Source: Galeruca laticollis (taxonomy: Eukaryota > Arthropoda > Insecta > Coleoptera > Chrysomelidae). Taken from it: DNA of 64,000 nt. Every line of letters starts with the position of its first letter. Position 1 is the first letter of the stretch. The notes under the pieces were generated by a model. The model was not told the origin of the DNA. It made no database searches and saw nothing but the letters and a program-made list of their open reading frames with translations. The stretch covers positions 40,548,811 to 40,612,810 of the forward strand of contig OY998180.1 of the NCBI GenBank assembly GCA_963921935.1, read 5' to 3'. This document shows, piece after piece, positions 43,560 to 55,037 of the stretch. A program made the translations under genes and the position numbers.

Positions 43560-44620
43560 CATCCTGCTTAGTACGTTTCATTGCGATTCATTGCTGATAT
43601 TACGTCTTCCGAGATTTTGAACGGTGTATCCTTTTTGGTTAGGTTTACTAATGTTGCTGTCAATTCCGTTATGTTAGGTATAAAGCGTCTGTACCAGTTT
43701 ACATATCCTAGAAAGCCTCTTACTCCTTTAACATTTTTCGGTAGGGGATATTTGTGTACCGCCTCCAGTTTCTGCGGATCTGGAGCTATTCCTTCTTGTG
43801 AGATGATGTGTCCCAGGTATTTTACTTTTTATAGCATAAATTTGCATTTTTTGGGTTTCAATTTAATGTTGGTTTCTGATAATCTTTCGAACACCTCTTC
43901 TAGTTTTTCTTAATTAGTCTTGCTTCCTGTATAGTTGAATATGATGATGTCATCTAAGTATACCATACATTTTATTCCTGTTAATCCTCTTAGGGTTGCA
44001 TTCATGAACCTCTGGAATGTTGATGGTGCGTTTACTAACCCGAACGGCATTTTGGTGTATTCGTAGTGTCCTTGGTATGTGCTGAATCCTGTTAAAGGGA
44101 TGTCTTATTCGCTTATGTCTACTTGGTGGTATGCTTCAGCTACGTCGATTACTGAAAATAAGGTTTCGCCTCCCGCTTTGTATCCTTGTAGTAGGTCTGA
44201 TACGTTGGGTAGTGGATAGTACTATTTCTTGGTTACTGCGTTCAGTGCTCTGTAATATATGCACATCCTTACTTTTTTTCTCCAACCGGAGTCTGCTTTA
44301 CTACTAAAACTACTGGTGCTGACCATGGGCTGGAGGATGGTCTGATTACTTTGGCTGCTAGTAGTCTATAGATTTCCTTGTGGAGTGTCTCTCGTTAATG
44401 GTAGGGTATCCTGTAGGGAGCCTTACATATTGGTTGAGAGCCTGGTTTAAGAGTTATGTGGTGTTTGACTTTTGTGGTGCTGGTCAAGGTCTCGTCATCA
44501 TCCGTTAATAGATGGTGGTACTTTTGTATTAGCTTCACTAGTTCCTCTTTACTGTGTGTATCTTTGTGATCTAGTTCGAAATTGTTTCTGATCCACGCGT
44601 CTGTTTAAATGTCGAATTTT
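43560..44620 (-). pseudogene. Ty3/gypsy reverse transcriptase, broken
   Basis: On the minus strand, FQRFMNATLRGLTGIKCMVY leads into the catalytic YLDDIIIF (YLDD codons at 43960-43949). It continues through KPKKCKFML, YLGHIISQEGIAPDPQKLEA and VRGFLGYVNWYRRFIPN near 43700, the usual Ty3/gypsy RT thumb and connection. Several stops interrupt it (for example near 43910 and 43830). Upstream, PLPNVSDLLQGYKAGGE-like palm sequence is visible near 44190. The RNase H domain that should follow was not clearly recognised. Confidence 0.8.
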
Positions 44621-44761
44621 CCGATGACACTCTGTATATTGGTGTTTGGTCGTTCTTTTTCTGAGCATTCGTAAGCTTTCCCTATCTTAGTGTCTTTTGT
44701 GAGGTTGACTTCCTGCGCCATGTATTAATTACCCTGATTGCAATTTTTTTCTGGTTCCTTG

Positions 44762-45365
44762 CTATGCTGTTTGCCAATCTGATTGCGTTTGTCCGTCTTT
44801 TTGGGTTTCGCATACGACTGTATTTCCTTTTATGGTATGTTTCAGAGTTCCAATTGTGTGAACCTCGGTTAGTGCTGGTATGGTCAGACTATCCTCTGTG
44901 TATATATCTGTGCAGGTCCTTGTGCCTTTTGTTTCTTCTTTGTTTCTCCCGCCATCTTCGTTTCTTCTTGTTTCGTTTGTTTCATTTCTTCTGCTGTCCT
45001 CCTTGCGTTCTAAGTATGTGCGTCCTGCTTCGTAGATTATGGCTTTTTGGCTTGAGTTTTTCGGTTTTCTTTCTGTTGGTTTATCTATGCCTGTAGATTC
45101 CTTTGTTTTTATAAACGGATTATTTATATCTTCTCCTTGTTCTGTTATTTCTTGTTGCGGAGTGTTTGTTCTGTGTTCTACGATTTCATTCCTTTTGTAC
45201 ATTGATTCCACTGTTTTTAACCATGTCTGCCAAGTGTCTCTCTATCTGGAGTTTGCTTTTTCCCTTGTTGCTGCTATTTGGTCGTATACTTTTGTCTTTA
45301 ATTGTCTGTCACTATCTAGTAAGTCTTTGATTGGTCTCGTATTCATTAATGGTATTTACCTATGA
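44762..45365 (-). pseudogene. Protease-RT linker of the Ty3/gypsy element
   Basis: Charged, low-complexity 149-codon segment (ends TEVHTIGTLKHTIKGNTVVC, preceding the RT region) with an upstream continuation RPIKDLLDSDRQLKTKVYD near 45330. Probably a spacer between protease and RT; no catalytic motif is present. Confidence 0.5.
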
Positions 45366-46140
45366 CCACCCCTGTAAGTAGTCAAAAACACACAGTCGGC
45401 AATCAATGTAAGACGTCTATTACGCACGGTAAAACAAAACGCACGGCTGTAAAGTAAATCGCACGGCTTCCCTAGCAACCACTTAGCAACTGTCAATAGA
45501 CGTAGCCATTTTATCAAAAAGTCATTTCGATATGAGACGTTAAATTTTATTCTATATGAAAATGGTAGATAACGTTTATTAGATATGAGAATTGCATTTA
45601 ATACTAAGAGTTATTTGGAATTATATAATAATTGGTTCCATTTCATTAAATCCGCATGTTTCAGCTGTCTTAATGTATCATATTAGTAAACAATTAGTAT
45701 ATTATACACCAAGCGATTAAAGTAACCCATTTAATGCCACGGGCGGTGTTTGATTTCTGAGAGTAGTAATCCACCTAAGGGATTAATGTCACTATAGTTG
45801 AGATGTGTATACGCTATTTTTTGCAATTCCGGTAATTCTGCATACATTTTTGATAAAATAAATACTACTTAGAATGGACTTTTACAAAACTTGGCTGGGC
45901 ATCGAGGATGGACTTTTATGAAATGCAACTTGGCTGGGCATCGAGGATGTACGTTTTTATTTGTACTTTAAATCCACTGATAAGTTTATCAATACAAGTA
46001 GGTCGTGGGTAAAGTATAGTACGTAACACGTGTTGTAACGTATTTTACGCACTCACGCTACGCGGCTTCGTGCGTAAGTTTTCCGTTCGTGCGTGAAATG
46101 CTTCTTACAACACGCGTTACGTAATATACTATTTTCTTTC
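45366..46140. other. Probable insertion within the pol linker
   Basis: A 775-bp block without coding similarity interrupts the pol region. It contains a 38-bp tandem pair (TTGGCTGGGCATCGAGGATG at 45890-45948) and an inverted pair around 46014-46130 (TACGTAACACGTGTTGTAA and TTACAACACGCGTTACGTA). Composition differs from flanking pol. Likely a MITE-like insertion; its ends and any target duplication are not resolved. Confidence 0.5.
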
Positions 46141-46530
46141 CCATATATCCAATGATGGCTCACTTATGTATGAGATTATCGCCTCTTGCTCTTCCAGAAA
46201 ATATCTTCCTAATAGTACAGCTGTGTCTCTGTGTCTCCCATCATACCGTCCTCGGCTGCGATTACTTCGGTATAAATGTTATAGTTCATTTCTGTTGTCG
46301 CTATGGCTATTTTTGTCGTGAAGATGGATAGTGTGTCCTGTTATTCCTTTTAAGGTTAATCGTTCCATGATTCACGTATCTAATACCCGGTCTGCGATTG
46401 GTGATTTATTTACTAGTGAGTATGCTCCGCCTGTGTCTATCATACATGGTTTGTTCCGTTTATTCTTAAGAGTACTATATACGGGGCTTCTTCGTTTTTG
46501 CTGATCATCGTTTAATTATGATACATTGTT
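46141..46530 (-). pseudogene. Ty3/gypsy aspartic protease, broken
   Basis: Minus strand reads PCMIDTGGAYSLVNKSPIAD with the active-site DTG at 46436-46428, and later VLLGRYFLEEQEAIISYI near 46180, the C-terminal hydrophobic strand of a retropepsin. Stops occur between the two. The protease would process the Gag-Pol precursor. Confidence 0.7.
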
Positions 46531-46727
46531 TCTGATTTTACTTTCTTATTTTCTTCCTTGTTGTCTGTGTTTGTTGCTGGCTGATCTCCGTCTTTGATTT
46601 CGTAGGTCGACTGTCCCCTGGGTTTTCCTTGACCACTTGTTTTAGGACTCACAGTGGTCCTTATTAGTTTAATTTACTTCCATCTTCTTTATTTGGATGT
46701 CCTCTCTCTGTGGGGTTCCCTCTTCTG

Positions 46728-47990
46728 TTAGGTGCCTTTGTCCTTTGTGGTTTCCGAGAATATGTTGTTGGGTCCTCCGTGATGCTTCTCTGTTCCAGTT
46801 CCTTTCTCTTTGGTTCCTTTGTCCGCTGTATTCCCCCTAGTTATTTTGTTGTATTGCGATTTTTCCTTCTTGGTTCCATTACTTAGGATTGTATTGTTTG
46901 TTTGAGTCTCTTGTATTGTTAGCGTAGTTTGGTTTGTTTGTTTCACTGAACCTTTTTTTCCTGCAGTCTTTGATCCTTTGGTCTTGTTTTCCGCAGTAAT
47001 AACATACATTTTTATCTGTAGTTGGTTCCTTGGTCTCTTTGTTTCTGCAGTATACTGCTCAGTGTCCCCGTTTCCTACAGATTTGGCATTTTTTCTTGGT
47101 TTTTGATTCTTCAACTTCTCTTGCTCTGCAGTTTGATGTCCAGTGACCTTGTTTGCCACAGTACATGCATTTTTCGCTTTGTCTGCATTCCTCTGTTTCA
47201 TGTCCTGACTCTCCGCATGCCGTGCACCTCAGTTGTCCATTCATAAAAGCGACTTTGTGGCCGTTGCTTCTTCCGCTAACCATTGTGGCTGCCGTTTCCT
47301 GACAGTTAACTATTTCCTCTGCTCATTCTAGTGTGAGGTCATCTTTATGTAGTATGTATAACCCTACTTCCCTTAGAAGATCCTTCCTGAGTCCAACTTT
47401 GAATTGATTCAACAGAACCGCGTTGTGTTTCCTTTGTATATTTGGTATCTGTTCTCCGCTCGTTCCTTTTATGTCTTCCTCAAGTATTTTGTTCCCTATT
47501 AATCTTAATCTTGTGTAGGATGCTGATACATCTTCATCGTGTCTCTGGTAACATTGGACCAGTTGCATCCACCAGTCGGCGATTGGTTTTCTTGGGACGA
47601 ATTTTCCCAGTAATTTTTCCTTGAAATCGGCGTATGTTGCTGTATCTAATATTGGGTAGATTCTGAAGAAGTCGTGGGCCCCGCCCGCGAGTTTGAATTT
47701 TAGTAGCGTCAGTGTTTCTGTTTCTGACCATCGGTCAAGTTTGGCCCTTAGCTCCAGCTTTTCTATGTACCTGGCCTTATCTCTATCTGTGATTTGGTTA
47801 GAGTTGAGGCAATAACTCCTAATGGTTGTATCTGTGATATTCTTAATGTGAACGGCATGTTGCTCACATCCCCCGTGGATTTTGAGCCGTCTTGGTTCCC
47901 TGTACCTGTTCTATTATTAAAATCTGATAGCAATTTGTTTTCTCACTTTATTCATTGGTGTACCTCATTCTTGATGGATATAAATTAACC
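46728..47990 (-). pseudogene. Ty3/gypsy gag with tandem zinc knuckles, broken
   Basis: Several minus-strand frames. The N-terminal capsid-like part spans 47990-47323 with frame changes near 47700 and 47550. The nucleocapsid part at about 47240-46980 has three CX2CX4HX4C knuckles (CTACGESGHETEEC, CMYCGKQGHWTSNC, CQICRKRGHWAVYC) and a fourth with Gln in place of His (CYYCGKQDQRIKDC), then a basic Lys/Thr-rich tail. Four knuckles in a row is more than the one or two usual in this superfamily. Confidence 0.75.
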
Positions 47991-47999
47991 TAATTGTCT

Positions 48000-49400
48000 A
48001 CTCCTACCTTTATTTGGCTTGTTTGATGCCTGAAATTGATAGGTTGAGGTTGTATGGGGTGGAAAGGATACTTTGTATGGATTGGACTTCCCCATTTGTA
48101 AATTTCTGGAGTGTTTACTTGCTTTTGTATTGGAGATAGTGAAGAAAAAAAAGAAGAGAAAAAAAACCCTATGTGAAATGACAGAACGGACACAAAAAGA
48201 AGAAAGCAAAGTTTGGATGCAAAGTTTGGATGTTTAGCTGAAAACTATGGTGGAGGGGTACTAACTATTTGCAGATTTTGAATAGCTTGTGGTACTCTAC
48301 GGTATGCCATTTTTCTCTGCCTCTAGCAGTCTCTGGTTGCAGGCTGTACAGCTTCGCCGTTTTCCCGTTTTCTCTTTGTTGTGGCAAGATGTCGCATAAA
48401 CTCTTGGCCTGACAGGAATTTGTGTCAGATTAATGACTGCTCCGCGGTCCACCTTCAAACTCAGGATCTGGAACACCGCTGTCACCAGTGTAGTAACTCT
48501 AGACCTTGTTTCACAATATTATGGTGAAGCAGTTATCAACTCACCTGATTTTGCTGAGTGGGATTATTTTTTTGACCTTGACTAGTCTAGATCCAGTGTG
48601 TTTTGCAGTAGCTGTGCTACACATCAGGCAGCTTGTGATTCTTCATTACGCATACTGATCTTGGTCTAGTGGAAGCTATGTGTTGCGCAATTACTAGACC
48701 CTGGCTAGAAAAACTCCGTTGTCACGCTTTTGTCGGTAGAAGTATTCCACCTTACGCCGTTTGGCATGTTCACCTCAGGTAGGTCATTCGCCTTACTTTA
48801 GTATGGATTTTTTCGACCTTATCTGATATAGATCCAGTGTGTTTTGTGCCAGCAGTGACACCTCGTGCAGGATGTGATTCTTCACCACGCACACTAGTCT
48901 TGATCTAGTTAAAGCTCTGGTCCCGAAGGCTCTATGTTGCGCTATATTAGACCCTGGTTGTGAACCATCGTTTCCCCTCCTGGGTATGGTTGCTGAACCG
49001 CTTGTCACCGCTCGTGGGGTGTGGTTCCAGACAACCGGTATTACCTCTCGGAGAGAAATAGTTTTGGATAACCGCTGTCACCAGTGTAATAACTGCCTGT
49101 TGTTTGATAGTTATTTGTTCCCTTCTATTTCTGCAAAGTTTGCTGCCACCAGTGCCGTAGGGCACAATAGAGCCGGAAATCCCCTTTTGAAGAACCTCGG
49201 GGGAGGTTGGTTTCCTGGCTCGAGCAGGAGGGTGTTTGTGGGCCCTATTGGGCTTTAACGATGTGCCAATCCTGAGTCCTAAGGTTCGTTGTGTCGTCCA
49301 GCTGACTGTACGCCCCCAGGGTCCAATCCACCTGTGTTGGTTAGAGGGATTTGTGGGGGGTAAAGGAAACAGTCTCGGCAGATAACATATAAATAGGCCT
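48000..49400 (-). other. Leader region of the Ty3/gypsy element with internal repeats
   Basis: GC-richer non-coding sequence upstream of gag. It contains a diverged direct repeat of about 150 bp with ~240-bp spacing (48567-48716 and 48808-48957, sharing GATCCAGTGTGTTTTG and TGTGATTCTTCA) and a smaller one (CCGCTGTCACCAGTGTA at 48476 and 49074). An LTR was expected here but no partner was found near 37.0-37.4 kb. Confidence 0.5.
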
Positions 49401-49655
49401 ATATTACGATGAAATGAAAATAAAGTTACAAAATATTTTCCAGTATGTATTTCCTGACCGTATTATTTAAATTTACGTTTTAGTTTATTCCTGGTAATCG
49501 GCCAACATGGTTAATAATTAAAAATAAAGAGATTTTTTGTACTGTTCACATTATTTTCTCATTTATTTTATTTTCTCCAAAGACGTAGGTTTCTGCGTAT
49601 TACCATTTTCAAGTATGTCTTTTTTTTCCTCTACAATGAATAATGTGTTACTTAA

Positions 49656-50066
49656 TTATAATACATTTAACAATACAAGATAAAACAAAATTAATTCAAA
49701 ACAATGAGCTATTAAACTTACACGTTATAAATCTGCTGTCGACTGTGGACATTGCGTTCTAAAATATTTTAAAATCAAATAAAGTTACTCGAACCTGTCT
49801 GATTTATAAAATCATCAACAAAACATACTAATAATATTCATACATCCATTTGATTGAGTAGCTGTAGGTGTTTTGCATCTTACCCGCCTATGAATATTAT
49901 TTGTATGTTTTGTTGATGATTTTATAAATCAGACAGGTTCAAGTAACTTTATTTGATTATAAAACGCAATGTCCACAGTCGACAGCAGATTTATAATGTG
50001 TAAGTTTTAATAGCTCATTGTTTTGAATTAATTTTGTTTTATCTTGTATTGTTAAATGTATTATAA
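49656..50066. mobile_element. 411-bp foldback MITE with TTAA target duplication
   Basis: Ends TTATAATACATTT and AAATGTATTATAA are perfect inverted copies. The arms (about 190 bp each) are nearly identical, apart from a ~10-bp extra piece in the left arm, and the loop is about 40 bp. TTAA occurs at both sides (49652-49655 and 50067-50070). The opposite inverted-repeat arm at 55815-55840 has a single TTAA at the same point, showing the empty site. TTAA is the piggyBac-type target. Confidence 0.85.
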
Positions 50067-50099
50067 TTAAGAGGGGCCTCCTCACAGGTATATAAACCT

Positions 50100-52240
50100 A
50101 AAAACCTACACAATACTAGTTACTAATTTAGTAATTATTTGGTTCAAAATATTTACGATAGATATCGATAGTAGTAGTGAATCGGCTTTTACTTATTCAA
50201 CATATTTTATCTCTCTGCCTTTCCACTCTTGACGGTTCAAAGGAACGCATCTCTGTTCGAATGTTTTGATTTTAAAGAATATTTCGACTGTTTGTGAGCA
50301 CAGAAACCTTATCTCCATGGGTGATTTGTGCTTATCTCTGTTTTTTATGTTGCATCCAAACCACAGCACAGCTGTGCATAGATAAGAGAATATTATATAC
50401 ACGGATCCAAACAAAATTTCAATTTGAGTGTAGCTTTTTGATTATTTAAGAGTTTCATAACTGTAAATATACATATTTAAAAACATTGTACCTTTCAAAA
50501 TTTGTACCATTTGTACCATAATAAAATGTTTTCATAATTATACATTTCTGTTTGTTTCATGCTAAGAAAATTAAACTGCGGAAAAGTTGCAAATTTACAT
50601 GATATCTGAAAACACAGAGCGTCGTGTCACAACTTTGCCTCAATCTAATCATATTCAGAGTTTCTGTTGGTTGCTTTCCGATTTTATTTGACATGTAGGC
50701 TCTTTTTTCAACTACATGTGTAAATAATTTCAATTTTATCTAGAAACAAATAATATAAACAAAGAGTTTCCAAATTTATTATACAAAGAAATATTTACTT
50801 GTAATACAATGCTTTACATTTAATAGAAAGAGGAAAGTAAGGTACGCTGAGGAATATCAATTTGAAATAGCAAACGTTTGAAAAATTTACAAAGCAACTA
50901 TAACAACTAATGAAAATTTTAAAGCGAAAGATCTGTAATGACAAATAATAGTATCTATTGTGGGGAGATCGATATATACAGTACAAAAACAAACATACAA
51001 TCAACATGTACAAGTTTACTTCTACCTTGTTTGCAAAGATTGATCATATGTGTTGTGGAGATTGGAACTCAAACATTTTTCGTTCATTATACAAAAAAAT
51101 AGTTGGTTCATTTTCTTTTTTCCATAGCAGATACTCATATGTGTGATCACCAGATTGGTAAATATTTTTTTTGTTTTTATATAATACATTATTGGTATTA
51201 TTACTTTTCCATCCAACCCATCTAATATGCGAGAAAAGTATTGGTTTACCCAAAAAAAAGTTGGAATTTTGGATTTTTTTGAGTTGTTTCTACATTTTTC
51301 AGCAAGAACAACACAAAAAAATGGTTTTTAGAAAAAAAATCTGTATAACTCGATACAGCCCCCGAAGTGCAACAAGTCACCAATTTTATGACTGAACATT
51401 ATTCAGGATATCTCACAGATGAACCCTTTTGATTTTCAGCTCCCCAGAGCCAGTAGAACGAGTGCTATGGTACTTGAAGTATCACATTTTTGGAGAAATT
51501 TCAGTTTGTTAGCACGATACAGCTTCTGGAGTGTATATAAATGACCAATTTCATGATTAGATATTATTGCGACATTTATAACCAATGTTGCCAAATTATA
51601 CGAAAATCCTCAAACAAAGAGAAAAAAGCAATATTTTTTAACAAGAAAAACTATGCACGTCATAAGATTATTAGGTATGTTCAGGAACTTGCAATATCTA
51701 TATAGTGAGCATTTTACCTTTATGTTACGTATCTTATGTTTTCAAAATTCGATTTTCGACTTCGTAGTGTATTTGTGGCTAAAGTAAATTGTGACTAATT
51801 TTTGGGTTTCCAAAATAGAGATATATCAGGTGAATATGTGCTCATATTTTGTTATTGTTTTATTTCAGATAATTGTAGGTTTTTCATTATTATTTTCTCG
51901 TTACCGTAACTAGATTACTAAATTAAACATTATGTTTCTAGCTCTGGCAACGATGTAAATTCTAAAAATTTACGTTTTTTGTGCAAAAAACGAACAAATC
52001 CGACTGGCTCAAGATAGCACAACACAGGGACTATTTATTTGGTCGTTACCGATTGTTTCAGCATACTTTGTTAGTGTTATACTTAGTTTTTTATTGCCTA
52101 TAAGGTGAAAAGAACACCATTTCATTATTTTTATTGCGATATTGTTGTATCTTCATTGGTGAAAAGGACACTATCTCTTGACTCTCATTATTGTGAACCC
52201 TCCCTTGGTGAAAGAGACACCTTTTTTTAGCATTATTCTT
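50100..52240. other. Interior of the inverted-repeat structure, left part
   Basis: AT-rich with short ORFs only. A diverged tandem pair of about 170 bp lies near 51350-51410 and 51520-51580 (shared words CGATACAGC and ATGACCAATTT/GTCACCAATTT). No gene recognised. Confidence 0.4.
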
Positions 52241-52243
52241 AGT

Positions 52244-52302
52244 ATGGCGCGAGAAATGTACAGGAACAAAAAACGGAACAAGAAGGCAAAAACAAAGTTA
52301 CA
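52244..52302 (+). CDS. Candidate first coding exon in the inverted-repeat structure
   Basis: ATGGCGCGAGAAATGTAC at 52244 starts a very basic 19-codon stretch (MAREMYRNKKRNKKAKTKL) ending at a good donor, CA|GTGAGT. It is the only ATG-plus-donor with clear coding flavour in this block. The next exon is uncertain. Candidates downstream begin one base before a codon, which fits its phase, but no complete chain could be built. Function unknown. Confidence 0.3.
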
Positions 52303-52738
52303 GTGAGTAAAAAATATTTTGCTTTTCTATAGTAGTACCAACCTATATAGGTAAAAAGTATAAGGAGTAACAAAATATTTTGAGGATTTTTACCGGCAAT
52401 TTTACTATGTTTCAAAATGCATTCATTAAAAAAATCAAAGTCTGGTATTGGTGTGTTGACAGACCAGGTATTTTTTCTCAACATAGAGTATTTTGTAATA
52501 TCGAATTTTCAAAAAACTTCGGTCGTGAAGAATTATCGATGACTTTTATATTTTACAGGAAAAATAAACTTATTCTAAACATTTACACGTGACACTCTGG
52601 ATGTTCGTTCGAAAATGTGACATCATTTTATTTTATTTTTCGGATTTACCGTAAAAATAGTAAAAGCTTTAAATTTTTTCTCCTCAATTTGCCAATTTTA
52701 GTATGAAAATATAACACACTGTTCGTAAGGGTTTTGCT

Positions 52739-53163
52739 AGCCCTTTCCATCCATGTTCAATTTCTTTAATTTGGATAATTACTAACAAAGTTACAAGGAT
52801 AAGAAAATTACATTTTTTTGAATTTGGATGACTGTAGCAGACAAACGGTTGAAAATGAAGAAATACGACTCCCATGTCCCTACCCTTTCTTTTCAAGTTC
52901 TATGCTATAACATGAAAAAACTTTTATTACAGGGCGATCGAAAACCACTTATTTTTGACCACCCTGTATCTGATATTTTCTTGTGCCACAGAATAGAACC
53001 TGAGAAGTTAGGATAGGAACATGGAAGTCGTATTTCTTGATTTTCAACCGTTTGTCTGCTACAGCCACCTAAATTCTGAAAAATGTGATTTTCTTACCCT
53101 TGTAACTTTGTTATATATGATCCAAATCAAAAAAAATATACATGGATGTAAAGAGATCTCATG
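52739..53163. mobile_element. Foldback element, ~425 bp
   Basis: The left half (TCCATCCATG...CAGACAAACGGTTGAAAATG...) is the reverse complement of the right half (...CATTTTCAACCGTTTGTCTG-like, ...CATGGATGTAAAG). Its centre near 52930-52972 is itself a palindrome built on TACAGGGCGATCG and GACCACCCTGTA. It folds into one hairpin. Two short ORFs on opposite strands (52684-52896 minus, 53021-53293 plus) are mirror products of the arms and not genes. Confidence 0.7.
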
Positions 53164-53499
53164 CATGTTTAAAATTTTAACCTCCACCATAGGGAGACTT
53201 TACTCTTGTATTTTTCTGTTATTTATGCAAACATGTTCTCAAAATGTCTTATCATTTGATTATCAATTAAATAAAACAATGTTAAGGAAGTAAAAATTAT
53301 ATTACAAATAAATACAGGTCCTTCAGATTTCAATAAAATTATTTTTCAACACATTTGGATTTTTAAATAGTATATAGTTTTTTTATAATTTATATTAATT
53401 TTTGACCCCCCGTTTTGTGTGGCTGCAAAATACACACACCCCTTTTGACTCACCTGTCAGGGGTTGTCCTTACAGGACATCCATTAGATGTAGGATTCA

Positions 53500-53958
53500 C
53501 TAGCAAGACTTATTTACAAAAATCAAATTTCTATTCATTTTCAGAACTTACAATTTCGTTAAAACAGAACCTGATGTAATAGCCCAGCCCGCACAGGTCC
53601 AAATAATTTTCATATAGCAGTTTTCGCTACAACTGTACTGTAAGTAAAAAAATTGCAAAACCTACTTAGAAGAATCATCTGATTTTCTTATTTCATTTAC
53701 AGTTCTGATTATGTAACTGAAACTAAGCTCAATGTAACTGTCCCGCAGGTCCATTAATATTTCATAAAACAGAGTTGCTTTATACCATTCCGTTAGTAAA
53801 AACACTAACGAGACTTATTTACAAAAATCAAATTTCTATTCATTTTCAGAACTGACAATTTCACTAAAACGGAACCTGATGTAACAGCCCGCACGGGTCC
53901 AAATAATTTTCATATAGCATACTCGCTATAGCTATTCAGTAAGTAAAAACTGAAATGT
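53500..53958 (+). repeat. Three tandem ~150-bp exon-like modules
   Basis: Units at about 53500-53655, 53656-53800 and 53803-53958. Each has a pyrimidine tract ending in an acceptor (TTTTCAG or TTTACAG), then a short open run (NFVKTEPDV, YVTETKLNV, NFTKTEPDV), and a GTAAGT- or TTAGTAAA-like word near its end. The open runs share one phase at the acceptor, but no donor lets the three be spliced together in frame. They may be duplicated exons or simply duplicated DNA. Confidence 0.5.
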
Positions 53959-53999
53959 AGCCTGATATAATTGTAAGGGATAGTTTATAAACTTTTTTT

Positions 54000-54840
54000 T
54001 TTGTCTGAGGATTAACAAAATAGAAGATGCAGCTCAGTTGCCATGTATGCATAAAAATAAAGAAAATGTATTCAGTACTTATGTATATCAAATTTGTAAT
54101 ATGGATTCCAAGATAAAATGTATTACTTGTATACTTTTGCTGAATTGGGGGGAAAATAATTTTGTAAGTAAAAATATTATTTATTTAAAGAAAATATTTA
54201 AAGTATATTTTTTCAGTCTTTGTAACTACGTGTATTCAGACTTCAATAATGTGGATGGGGGGTCACCACCCCTTTGTGAGTATAGAATCGTGAAAAATGG
54301 ATATTTTTATAAACTTTTTATTTTCTTTTTGTTATGAGGAGACATGGTAGAGAAGAAGATGAACTTCAGTTGCCATGTATTAATAAATATGAAGACAAAT
54401 ACATTAAATTTGTAATAATAATTTCATTGATATTTCTATAAAATATTTTTCATTTGTTTCTTTTCAATAAAAACATACACCAATTTTTCCTTTAATTTTT
54501 TTGAATAATTAATAAAGGTCAATGAAAACGCGGACATGTCTGTTTATTGCTATAATAAACATTTTTATAGTTTAATTAATTGGCATTTCTTTGCTACTAT
54601 TCATTTGAATTATTAAGAGGGGTCAGTGGAAAAGCAGACATTCTGTATTATAATAAATATAAAAACTACCTACTTACTTTCTCTGTACTTCAAATTTGTA
54701 ATACTATTAAGCAAACATATTGCATAATTGATTTGATTTTGTTTTCAATAGAAGAAAACACTTTTGCTATCATTTACTTGAATAATTGAGAAGAGTCAAT
54801 GGAAAAACAGGCATGTCCGTTTATCACAAACTGGAGGAAA
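54000..54840 (+). repeat. Further diverged duplicate modules
   Basis: Two related pieces follow at 54027 and 54345 (TCAGTTGCCATGTAT, open as QLPCMHKNKEN and QLPCINKYED). Three related pieces lie at 54518, 54614 and 54796 (open as VNENADMSVYCYNK, VSGKADILYYNKY, VNGKTGMSVYHKL). All follow AG dinucleotides. Together with the units at 53.5 kb they give this block a pattern of repeated short exon-like pieces. Confidence 0.4.
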
Positions 54841-55037
54841 ATGCAAAAAGTGTAACATTTCAATACATAACCTGGAAAATTGAAGATAAGAAATATATAA
54901 CATTTTTATTCCTGCATTTCGAAAATAAAAGATTACATATTGTGTTACTTTTTGAATAGAATAAGAAATGTCTATTTTGTTAAATTAGTAGAAAGCAATT
55001 AATACTATTACCAATGTAGTTTTTTTCACTAACTCAG

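Larger units (their letters stand above)
37000..49400 (-). mobile_element. Decayed Ty3/gypsy element with env-like gene
   Basis: On the minus strand the order is leader (49.4-48.0), gag (48.0-46.7), protease (46.5-46.1), RT (44.6-43.6), integrase (42.8-41.3), minisatellite (40.5-40.0) and env (39.2-37.2). Each module is broken by stops and frameshifts. I did not find a matching LTR pair, so both ends are approximate. GC content is visibly higher than in the flanks. An infectious-type structure (gag-pol-env) is inferred for its ancestor. Confidence 0.75.
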
